Assembly (NCBI GenBank): GCA_902776665.1
Contig: CACYQZ010000003.1
Location: 1-64,000 of the forward strand
Origin: an uncultured Prevotellaceae bacterium
GTDB taxonomy: Bacteria; Bacteroidota; Bacteroidia; Bacteroidales; Bacteroidaceae
Length of the DNA: 64,000 nt
Direction of reading: 5' to 3'
Below, piece after piece: positions 52,536 through 60,117 of the stretch. The notes below the pieces were generated by a model that was not told the origin of the DNA, did not search any database, and saw only the letters and a program-made list of their open reading frames with translations. The number at the start of each line of letters is the position of its first letter. Positions within the stretch are counted from its first letter, which is position 1. A program made the position numbers and the translations under genes.

Positions 52536-54038
52536 ATGACCAATCAAAAGAATTTCCTCGCTATCGACCTCGGCGCAACGAGCGGGCGAACCATCGTCGG
52601 AACCTTCGCCGACGGAAAAATGAATATGCAGGAACTGACGCGCTTCGAAAATCACCTCATCGAGATGGGCGGACACGTCTATTGGGACATTTTCGCGCTC
52701 TACCGCGAGGTTCTCAGTGTCCTGAAACTCGTTGCCCAACGCGGCATCGGAATCGAGAGCATCGGCATCGACACGTGGGGCGTCGATTTCGTGTGCATCG
52801 GCGACGACGGCGCCATTCTGCGCAATCCACTGGCCTACCGCGACCCACACACGTTCGAGGCGATGAACGACTATCTGGAAAACATTTCCAGCCGCGAGGA
52901 GGTTTACAACATCACGGGCATCGAGTTTATGAATTTCAACTCGCTCTTCCAACTCCACGCGATGCGGCGCGAAGGCAATTCCGCCCTGAAAAATGCCGCG
53001 AAAATCCTGTTGATGCCCGACGCACTGGCCTATCTGCTCACGGGCGAGGCGGTTTGCGAATACACGATTGCCTCGACTTCGCAATTGCTCGACCCGCGAA
53101 CGAAGGATTTTTCGACGGAAATGCTCGCTTCTGTCGATTTGACACGCGAAAAATTCGGTCGGATGGTGTTTTCGGGCGAGAAAATCGGCACGCTCACCGA
53201 CGAAATCCAACGGTTGACGGGACTCGGTGCCGTGCCTGTGGTTGCTGTCGCGAGTCACGACACAGCCTCGGCCATCGCCGCCGTGCCTGCGAAAAACGAG
53301 CATTTCGCCTATCTGTCGAGCGGAACGTGGAGCTTGATGGGCATCGAACTGAAAAATCCAGCCATCACGCCGCGCAGTTACGACCTCGATTTCACCAACG
53401 AGGGCGGCATCGACGGCTCGACTTGTTTCTTGAAAAACATCTGTGGAATGTGGCTCTACGAGCGGTGTCGCAAGGAATGGAAAGAAAGCGGCATCGAAGG
53501 CCTTTCGCACGCGGAATTGTTGGCTGCGGCGGCCTCGGAAGCACCTTTCCGCTCGGTGGTGAACCCCGACGACGCGGTTTTCGCCAATCCTTCCTCGATG
53601 GTTGAGGCGATTCAGGATTTTTGTCGAAAAACAAACCAAGACATACCCGAAAGCACGGCGCAAATCTGCCGTTGCATTTTCGATTCGCTGGCCCTGCGCT
53701 ATCGGCAGGTCTTCGCGTGGCTGAAAGAGTTCTCGCCCGTGCCCATCGACACGCTGCACATCATCGGCGGCGGCTCGCAAAACGCCCTGCTCAACCAAAT
53801 GACCGCCGACGCCTGCAACGTCACCGTCGTGGCAGGGCCGCAGGAGTGTACCGCCCTCGGCAACGTGATGCTGCAAGCTCGCGCCGCCGGCCTCGTCGGC
53901 GATGTCTGGGAAATGCGTCGCTGCATTGCCGAAACCTCGACAATGCAGCGATTCGAGCCCCAATCAACTGTCGATTGGCAAGCAGCGTTCGAAAAATTCG
54001 TGCTTATTTCACCGGCACTTCCTCAAGCGTTTTCTTGA
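52536..54038 (+). CDS. rhaB: rhamnulokinase
   Basis: The 500-residue FGGY-family kinase phosphorylates L-rhamnulose. AIDLGATSGRTIVG binds ATP, and GIDTWGVDFVCIGDDG with YRDPHT matches rhamnulokinase rather than xylulokinase or glycerol kinase. ASHDTASAIAAVP and LSSGTWSLMGIE complete the core, and IIGGGSQNALLNQMTAD is the C-terminal ATP motif. No other rhamnose genes are adjacent in the window. Its 3' end overlaps the convergent pepD gene by 35 bases. Confidence 0.9.
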   Translation: MTNQKNFLAIDLGATSGRTIVGTFADGKMNMQELTRFENHLIEMGGHVYWDIFALYREVLSVLKLVAQRGIGIESIGIDTWGVDFVCIGDDGAILRNPLAYRDPHTFEAMNDYLENISSREEVYNITGIEFMNFNSLFQLHAMRREGNSALKNAAKILLMPDALAYLLTGEAVCEYTIASTSQLLDPRTKDFSTEMLASVDLTREKFGRMVFSGEKIGTLTDEIQRLTGLGAVPVVAVASHDTASAIAAVPAKNEHFAYLSSGTWSLMGIELKNPAITPRSYDLDFTNEGGIDGSTCFLKNICGMWLYERCRKEWKESGIEGLSHAELLAAAASEAPFRSVVNPDDAVFANPSSMVEAIQDFCRKTNQDIPESTAQICRCIFDSLALRYRQVFAWLKEFSPVPIDTLHIIGGGSQNALLNQMTADACNVTVVAGPQECTALGNVMLQARAAGLVGDVWEMRRCIAETSTMQRFEPQSTVDWQAAFEKFVLISPALPQAFS

Positions 54039-55461
54039 GCAGCGTCCAGAACGGCTCGACGGTCGGGATGTAGGCACGCTCGATGGTGGTGTGCGGACTC
54101 TTCATCGTCGGACCGAGGCTCACCACGTCCAAATGCGGGTATTTGCCGAGGATAATCGAACATTCCAGACCGGCGTGATCGACCTGAATGATGCCGTCCT
54201 TGCCGAACAAATCTTTATAGACCTTCAGCAGCAGGTGCAGCACTTCCGAGTCGGGATTCGGATCCCAACCGCTGTAACTGGCAGCCGTCGTCACCTTCAT
54301 TCCAGCCATATTGAAGCAACTTTCGAGCGTTTTCACGACATAGTCCTTCATATCCTCGCGACTCGAACGAGCGAGTACCTTCAGCGATGCCTTGCCGCCC
54401 TCGATGTCGATGATGGCGAGGTTCGACGAGGTTTCAACCACTTCGGGATAACTCGGAATCATACGCAAAACGCCGTTGTGACAGCCGTAAATGGCATTCA
54501 CAAGGTTGTCTTGAATCTCGACGGGCACTTCCATCTTCGGCGTTTCCACTTCCTCGGCGAAGAACTCAATGCCGCTCTCGATGCCCTTGAATTCGTCGAT
54601 GAAATCGGCTTTCCAGTCCTCGATGCGCTCTTTCAATGCCGGAATGTTCTCCTTCGGCAACGTCAGCACGACCTCGGCCTTGAACGGGATGGCGTTGCGC
54701 ATATTTCCACCGTGCCAGACGGCCAGACGCGCCTCACATTCCTCGATGGCCTCGCGCACGAAGCGAACCATCAGCTTGTTGGCATTGCCGCGACCCTCGT
54801 GGATTTCCAAACCCGAGTGACCGCCCTTCAAACCCTTCAGCGTCACGCGAACGGCAGCGTCTTCGGGATCGGTTTCCACTTCCTTGTAGTCGAGCGTGGC
54901 GGTCACGTCGATGCCACCAGCCGAACCGATGACGAACTTACCCCACGTCTCGGAGTCGAGGTTGAGCAGGATGTCACCTTGTAACTCGTTGTCAGGCAGT
55001 GCGTTAGCGCCAAACATGCCCGTTTCCTCGTCGGCGGTGATGAGCGCCTCAATCGGACCGTGTTTCAGGTCTTTCGCCTCAAGCACAGCCATCATCGCAG
55101 CCACGCCCAGACCGTTGTCGGCACCGAGCGTCGTGTTCTTCGCTCTCACCCAGTCGCCGTCAATCCACGCTTCGATGGGGTCGGTCTCGAAATTGTGCTT
55201 CGACTCCGGCGTTTTCTGCGGCACCATATCCATATGCGCCTGTAAAATCACACCTTTGCGATTCTCCATTCCAGGCGTGGCAGGCTTGCGCATCACCACG
55301 TTCTGTCCGCTGTCGATGAATGCCTCGACACCGATTTCCTTGGCGAAATCGAGCAGGAATTTCTGTACTTTCTCTAAGTGTCCGCTCGGACGCGGCACTT
55401 GCGTCAGTGCGTAGAAGTTCTTCCAAATGCACTGTGGGTTAAGATTTTGGATTTCGTTCAT
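54004..55461 (-). CDS. pepD: aminoacyl-histidine dipeptidase (M20 family)
   Basis: The 485-residue cytosolic zinc dipeptidase has the family head (WKNFYALTQVPRPSGH), the metal ligands in LQAHMDMVPQK, LGADNGLGVAAMMAVLE and ITADEETGMFGA, and the late HAGLECSII. It cleaves Xaa-His and other dipeptides. It follows the flippase-like gene by 11 bases on the same strand, so the two form an operon. Confidence 0.93.
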   Translation of the reverse strand: MNEIQNLNPQCIWKNFYALTQVPRPSGHLEKVQKFLLDFAKEIGVEAFIDSGQNVVMRKPATPGMENRKGVILQAHMDMVPQKTPESKHNFETDPIEAWIDGDWVRAKNTTLGADNGLGVAAMMAVLEAKDLKHGPIEALITADEETGMFGANALPDNELQGDILLNLDSETWGKFVIGSAGGIDVTATLDYKEVETDPEDAAVRVTLKGLKGGHSGLEIHEGRGNANKLMVRFVREAIEECEARLAVWHGGNMRNAIPFKAEVVLTLPKENIPALKERIEDWKADFIDEFKGIESGIEFFAEEVETPKMEVPVEIQDNLVNAIYGCHNGVLRMIPSYPEVVETSSNLAIIDIEGGKASLKVLARSSREDMKDYVVKTLESCFNMAGMKVTTAASYSGWDPNPDSEVLHLLLKVYKDLFGKDGIIQVDHAGLECSIILGKYPHLDVVSLGPTMKSPHTTIERAYIPTVEPFWTLLKKTLEEVPVK

Positions 55462-55472
55462 AATAATAATAG

Positions 55473-56507
55473 TTAAAGGTTTGATATTAAAGATGTTACG
55501 TTGTTTTTAGTTAATGCGAGAACGAGCCAAGCATAAATTCCCAAGGTGATGACCAACAGCGTTTGAATCGAGTGGACAATCAGCACGAAATAAAGCGCAT
55601 CCGTCTCACCCACACCATAGAGAATCAACATCGTCTTCACCGCGAAATGCCACGGCCCAGCACCATTCGGCGTGGGTACGATGATGGCGAAACTACCGAC
55701 AATGAACGTCGCCATCGCACAACCGATGCTCAACGACTCCATCGCCTCGAAACAGAAAAACGTCAGGTAGTAATGCAGGAAATAGCAGCCCCAAATCGCC
55801 AGCGTGTAGAACACAAACAGCGGAATATTCCGCACGTTCCGCAGCGACACGATGCCCTGCCAAATGCCTGCCAACGACTCCCTCACCTTATTATATATAG
55901 AAGACTGCGGACGGCTCGACCTCTTTAGCGCGGCCCTCGACACGAAAAACCACGCCAGGATGCCGATGGCAACGATGCAAACCGCCGTGACAACCCATCC
56001 CGTCAAGGTAAAACGGTGGAAAATACCGTCGAGACTCGTGCCCGTCTCCTCAAAAAACGACGAAAAAACACGAAATTGCGTGGCAACCGTCAGCAACGCG
56101 ATGACCACGACCAACAACGTGTCGATGGCGCGTTCCGTTACCACCGTTCCCAAGGCTTTCGGAAACGAAACACCGTCTTTCTGCCGCAACACGCCGCACC
56201 GCAAAAATTCACCGCTTCGGGGAATCAGCAGCGAGGCCGCATACGACAAAAACACGGCGTGGACGCGCACCGAAGCCCTCGACTTCTCGCCTAACGGCTC
56301 CAACGACTGCCGCCACCGCCATCCGCGGAAAACCTGCGCCATGATGCCGAACGGAAACGACAACAGCATCCACGTCCACGACATCTCGCTCGTGAGCACA
56401 TCGCGGACGCGCTCGAAGTCGAAACCACGATACATCCAATAGAGAATCGCACCGCCCAGCACGAGCGAAACAACCACGTTCAGCGCATTTTTCCTTATTT
56501 TTTTCAC
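55473..56507 (-). CDS. flippase-like membrane protein (UPF0104 / LPG synthase TM family)
   Basis: The 344-residue protein has seven to eight membrane helices and the LPG_synthase_TM pattern: SLLIPRSGEFLRCGVLRQKDG followed by VVTERAIDTLLVV, and a late PTPNGAGPWH. The family is linked to lipid or glycolipid flipping and to integral membrane proteins of glycan synthesis; the precise role here is unknown. It leads an operon with pepD. A -7 box (minus-strand TAACTTTG) is at 56538-56545. Confidence 0.85.
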   Translation of the reverse strand: MKKIRKNALNVVVSLVLGGAILYWMYRGFDFERVRDVLTSEMSWTWMLLSFPFGIMAQVFRGWRWRQSLEPLGEKSRASVRVHAVFLSYAASLLIPRSGEFLRCGVLRQKDGVSFPKALGTVVTERAIDTLLVVVIALLTVATQFRVFSSFFEETGTSLDGIFHRFTLTGWVVTAVCIVAIGILAWFFVSRAALKRSSRPQSSIYNKVRESLAGIWQGIVSLRNVRNIPLFVFYTLAIWGCYFLHYYLTFFCFEAMESLSIGCAMATFIVGSFAIIVPTPNGAGPWHFAVKTMLILYGVGETDALYFVLIVHSIQTLLVITLGIYAWLVLALTKNNVTSLISNL

Positions 56508-56537
56508 TCTGACTACCCCTTTTCGGTTTTCAAGTCA

Positions 56538-56545
56538 CAAAGTTA
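56538..56545 (-). promoter_or_regulatory. -7 box for the flippase-pepD operon
   Basis: Minus-strand TAACTTTG, 30 bases before the ATG at 56507. Confidence 0.55.
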
Positions 56546-56606
56546 CGAATAAACGAGTGAAATGCAAAAGAAAAACTCATTTTTCTTTTCATTTCCGAGT
56601 GCAAAA

Positions 56607-56638
56607 TTTGGTTTTTCTCTCTTTTAATAGTAATTTTG
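56607..56638 (+). promoter_or_regulatory. promoter abutting the ksgA start codon
   Basis: TTTG (56607-56610), 20 bases, TAATTTTG (56631-56638), then five bases and ATG at 56644. It predicts a leaderless mRNA. Confidence 0.7.
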
Positions 56639-56643
56639 CAGCC

Positions 56644-57489
56644 ATGAAACTGGTGAAACCCAAGAAAAACCTCGGTCAGCATTTTCTTTGCGACCTCGAC
56701 ATCGCCCGCCGCATCGCCGACACCGTCGATGCTTGTCCCGACATTCCCATCCTCGAAATCGGTCCCGGAATGGGCGTCCTCACGCAGTTTCTCGCCCAAA
56801 AACAACGCGAATTCAAAGCCGTCGAAATCGACCACGAAAGCGTCGAATTCCTCCAAAATCACCCCACACTCCACACTCCACACTCCTCACCCAACTCTCA
56901 ACTGTCAACTGTCAACTCTCAACTCTCAATTATCGAGGCCGATTTCCTCCGCATGGACCTCAACGAAGTCTTCGGCGGTCGCCCCTTCGTGCTCACGGGC
57001 AACTATCCCTACGACATTTCCTCGCAAATTTTCTTCAAAATGCTCGACAACCGCGATTTGATTCCCTGCTGCACCGGCATGATTCAGCACGAAGTCGCCC
57101 TCCGCATGGCCGCCCAGCCCGGCACGAAAGCCTACGGCATCCTCTCCGTGTTGATGCAGGCGTGGTACGATGTCGAATACCTTTTCACGGTCGAACCCTC
57201 CGTGTTCAATCCGCCGCCGAAAGTCCAGTCCGCCGTCATTCGCCTGACGCGAAACGCCGTCACCGATCTCGGTTGCGACGAAAAACTTTTTAAGCGCGTC
57301 GTGAAAACCACCTTCAACCAACGCCGGAAAATGCTGCGCGTGTCGCTTCGTCAAATCCTCAATCCACAAGCATCGGAAGAAAATGCAACATTCTACCATC
57401 AACATTCCGATTTTTTGACTTTCCGTCCCGAACAACTCACCATCCAACAGTTCGTCGAACTGACCAATTATCTGCCACAGAACATTTAA
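56644..57489 (+). CDS. ksgA: 16S rRNA dimethyladenosine transferase (KsgA/RsmA)
   Basis: The enzyme dimethylates A1518 and A1519 of 16S rRNA late in 30S assembly. The 281-residue product starts KPKKNLGQHFLCD and has the SAM motif ILEIGPGMGVLT, the catalytic NYPYDISS and the C-terminal VVKTTFNQRRKMLRVSLR. The start at 56644 is fixed by the family N-terminus and the promoter. A 70-base heptamer array inserts HTPHSSPNSQLSTVNSQLS between beta strands 3 and 4 of the methylase fold, just before IIEADFL. Confidence 0.95.
   Translation: MKLVKPKKNLGQHFLCDLDIARRIADTVDACPDIPILEIGPGMGVLTQFLAQKQREFKAVEIDHESVEFLQNHPTLHTPHSSPNSQLSTVNSQLSIIEADFLRMDLNEVFGGRPFVLTGNYPYDISSQIFFKMLDNRDLIPCCTGMIQHEVALRMAAQPGTKAYGILSVLMQAWYDVEYLFTVEPSVFNPPPKVQSAVIRLTRNAVTDLGCDEKLFKRVVKTTFNQRRKMLRVSLRQILNPQASEENATFYHQHSDFLTFRPEQLTIQQFVELTNYLPQNI
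56861..56930. repeat. chimeric intragenic heptamer array in ksgA (ACTCCAC then TCTCAAC)
   Basis: Ten units: ACCCCAC, ACTCCAC x2, ACTCCTC, ACCCAAC, TCTCAAC, TGTCAAC x2, TCTCAAC, TCTCAAT. The 7-base phase is unbroken across the change of unit type, so different heptamer families can join in one array. Confidence 0.92.
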
Positions 57490-57568
57490 AAAATATTAAG
57501 AATATATAAATTTATAAAACTTGGGGGGGTAAGACGGGGAAATCATCCGATTTCTCATTATTTATATT

Positions 57569-57576
57569 TACCTTTG
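57569..57576 (+). promoter_or_regulatory. -7 box for the surface-glycan operon
   Basis: TACCTTTG, followed by a leader of about 175 bases. A G7 tract lies 40 bases upstream (57523-57529). Confidence 0.6.
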
Positions 57577-57606
57577 CATTCAATATGAAATAAAACGGAA
57601 TTCTGC

Positions 57607-57716
57607 GAGATTCAACCATGAATCTCTAAGGCGGCACTCCTCCCGTGTTGCCCGCTTTTACGGCGTCGGCAGCAAAGCTCGCGCATACGCTCGCGCGAGA
57701 AAGGGATTGGTGTGCC
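57607..57716 (+). promoter_or_regulatory. structured leader RNA of the surface-glycan operon
   Basis: A small hairpin (GAGATTCA/TGAATCTC, 57607-57626) is followed by a larger fold. GGCAC-CC-TCCC near 57633 pairs with GGGA-GG-GTGCC near 57703-57716, enclosing a TTGCC/GGCAG stem and a CTCGCGC/GCGCGAG stem, that is, a three-way junction. GGCGGCAC at its start is slightly like the ops element bound by RfaH-type NusG paralogues. No known riboswitch class was recognised. Confidence 0.5.
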
Positions 57717-57756
57717 CAGTTCTTTCTTAATGATTAAAAATATAAAATCACATCAA

Positions 57757-58962
57757 ATGTTCAATTTAGATAAATTTATTAGCGAAAAGATTACCTTTCG
57801 CCCCATCAGCATGTTTGAGAGTGACATCCAAGCCAATGCTGCACGGCTGACTCAGGAAATAGAAGGTAAATCCGTGTGCGTCATCGGTGGTGCTGGTAGT
57901 ATCGGTTCTTCGTTTATTAAAGCCGTGCTGCGATTCAGACCTAGCAAACTGGTTGTCATCGACCTCAACGAGAATGGTTTGGCTGAACTGACCCGCGACA
58001 TCCGTTCTACGGAAGGGCTTTTTGTGCCGCAAGAATATCGCGCTTATACGCTGAACTTTGCTGACCCGATCTTCACAAGGATCTTCCGCGAAGAGAAAGG
58101 TTTTGACATCGTGGCCAATTTCTCCGCCCATAAGCATGTGCGTAGCGAGAAGGACAAATACTCCGTTCAGGCGCTCATCGAAAATAACGACATCAAAGCC
58201 AAGAATCTGATGGACTTGCTGTGCGAATTTCCACCCAAACATTTCTTCTGCGTGAGCACCGATAAGGCCGCCAATCCCGTGAACATCATGGGTGCCAGCA
58301 AGCGCATCATGGAGGATTTGGTGATGGCTTACAACGGCAAGTTTAAAGTAACAACCGCACGTTTTGCCAATGTCGCTTTCAGTAACGGATCTTTGCCTGA
58401 CGGCTGGCTGCACCGCTTGCAAAAGAAACAGCCTTTGGCCGCTCCCAACGATGTGAAGCGTTATTTTGTTTCGCCCGAAGAAAGTGGACAGATTTGCATG
58501 TTGGCTTGTATTTTGGGCAACGGTGGAGAGATATTCTTCCCGAAGTTGGGTGAAGACCAGATGCTTACTTTCAGTACAATTTGTGATGACTTTGTGAAAT
58601 CCGAGGGCTTCCAAAAGAAGGAATTTGCCAACGATGATGAGGCCAAGCATTATGCAAGCAAGATGTCCTACGACAGCGATACTTATCCTGTGGTTTACTT
58701 TAAGAGTGATACTACAGGTGAAAAAGCCTACGAGGAGTTCTATATCCCAGGTGAGAAAATCAACATGGAACGCTTCAAGGCCTTGGGTGTGGTGGAGGAA
58801 ACCACACGTCGCCCGATGAATGAGGTGAATGCCTTCTTCGCCAAGTTGGAAGCGTTATTCCAAGGCGATTTCACCAAGGAGGACGTGGTAAAAGCCATCA
58901 AGGAGTTTATTCCGAACTTCGAGCACGAGGAGAAGGGAAAGAATTTGGATCAGAAAATGTAA
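57757..58962 (+). CDS. UDP-N-acetylglucosamine 4,6-dehydratase-type SDR enzyme
   Basis: The 401-residue protein belongs to the CapD/FlaA1-type extended SDRs. It has the NAD motif VIGGAGSIGSSFIKAVLRF and the STDKAANPVN-IMGASKRIMED region, where S-T-D-K replaces the usual Y-x-x-x-K tyrosine area of epimerases. It likely forms a 4-keto-6-deoxy sugar for the aminotransferase encoded 21 bases downstream. The start at 57757 (MFNLDKFISEK) fits homologous N-termini; an ATG at 57730 is in frame. Codon use and AT content differ from the region before it. Confidence 0.85.
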   Translation: MFNLDKFISEKITFRPISMFESDIQANAARLTQEIEGKSVCVIGGAGSIGSSFIKAVLRFRPSKLVVIDLNENGLAELTRDIRSTEGLFVPQEYRAYTLNFADPIFTRIFREEKGFDIVANFSAHKHVRSEKDKYSVQALIENNDIKAKNLMDLLCEFPPKHFFCVSTDKAANPVNIMGASKRIMEDLVMAYNGKFKVTTARFANVAFSNGSLPDGWLHRLQKKQPLAAPNDVKRYFVSPEESGQICMLACILGNGGEIFFPKLGEDQMLTFSTICDDFVKSEGFQKKEFANDDEAKHYASKMSYDSDTYPVVYFKSDTTGEKAYEEFYIPGEKINMERFKALGVVEETTRRPMNEVNAFFAKLEALFQGDFTKEDVVKAIKEFIPNFEHEEKGKNLDQKM

Positions 58963-58983
58963 ATATAAAATATAATATACTCT

Positions 58984-60117
58984 ATGGGTTACAAAATTCC
59001 ATTATTCAACTTAAACTTTGACGAAAGAGAAGCCCAAGCGGCTTACGATACCATCAAATCGGGCTGGATTTCCACAGGCCCGAAAAACGAGCAACTGGAA
59101 CAGATGTTCATCGACATGTGGAAGGTGGGTTATGCGGTGAGCATGACCAACTGCACCGCTGCACTGCATGTCTGCTGCATGGTATGCGGCCTCGGCCCTG
59201 GCGATGAGGTGCTGGTGCCTTCGCTCACCTTTGCTGCTTCGGTGAACAGCATCCGTTATGTAGGGGCAACACCTGTCTTCTGCGACATTATCGGTCCTGA
59301 CCATATCAATATCGACCCGAAGGAAATCGAGAAGAAGATTACGCCTAAAACCAAGGCAATCGTAGTGGTTCACATGGCAGGCTTCCCTGCCCACATGGAC
59401 GAAATCATGGCTATTGCGCGCAAGCATAACCTGAAGGTGATTGAAGATGCTTGCCACGGCCCATTGTCGGAATACAAAGGTAAGAAACTGGGAACGCTCG
59501 GCGACTGCGCAGCTTTCAGTTTCTTCTCTAACAAGAACATCTCTACAGGTGAAGGCGGTATGTTCATCACCAACAGCGAGGAAATGGCCAAGAAAGCCCG
59601 TCTGCTGCGCTCGCATGGCATGACGACCATGAGCTACCAACGTGCCAGTGGCCATGCCACCACTTACGACATCCTAGAATTAGGCTATAACTACCGCATG
59701 GACGACATTCGTGCTGCCATTGCTATTGAGCAATTGAAGAAGTTGCCCGCCGACTTGGACGCTCGTATCAAGGTACGCCAGCGTTACGTGGAGCAACTGG
59801 CCAACGTAAAGGATGTGGTGGTGCCATTTGCCGACTACAAGGAGTTTGTGAGCAATTACATTATGCCTGTGGTGATTACCAAAGGTGATACGGCATACCG
59901 TGATGCTATCCGCGACAAGATTCATGCGGCTGGCATTCAAACCAGCGTGCACTATCCAGCCGTACACCGTTTCTCCATTTACAAGGATTATCCCGCAGTG
60001 TTGCCTCAAACGGAGTATGTGACCGACCATGAAATCACGCTCCCGATGTATGCGGCATTGACGATGGAACAAATTGACTTTATCGTTAAGACCCTTGACG
60101 AAGCCCTCCATGGATAA
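58984..60117 (+). CDS. DegT/DnrJ/EryC1/StrS aminotransferase (LegC-like)
   Basis: The 377-residue PLP enzyme aminates a keto sugar, probably the product of the upstream dehydratase. It has NCTAALHVCC, VIEDACHGPLSEYKGK, and FSFFSNKNISTGEGGMF with the PLP lysine. The pairing of a 4,6-dehydratase and this type of aminotransferase is typical for legionaminic-acid-like or bacillosamine-like sugars. Its last eight bases overlap the start of the next gene (ATGGATAA). Confidence 0.88.
   Translation: MGYKIPLFNLNFDEREAQAAYDTIKSGWISTGPKNEQLEQMFIDMWKVGYAVSMTNCTAALHVCCMVCGLGPGDEVLVPSLTFAASVNSIRYVGATPVFCDIIGPDHINIDPKEIEKKITPKTKAIVVVHMAGFPAHMDEIMAIARKHNLKVIEDACHGPLSEYKGKKLGTLGDCAAFSFFSNKNISTGEGGMFITNSEEMAKKARLLRSHGMTTMSYQRASGHATTYDILELGYNYRMDDIRAAIAIEQLKKLPADLDARIKVRQRYVEQLANVKDVVVPFADYKEFVSNYIMPVVITKGDTAYRDAIRDKIHAAGIQTSVHYPAVHRFSIYKDYPAVLPQTEYVTDHEITLPMYAALTMEQIDFIVKTLDEALHG

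Noticed and set aside
57490-57756. Invertible capsule promoter
   Set aside because: No pair of long inverted repeats flanking the promoter and no recombinase gene nearby; the only inverted repeat is an 8-bp hairpin in the leader.
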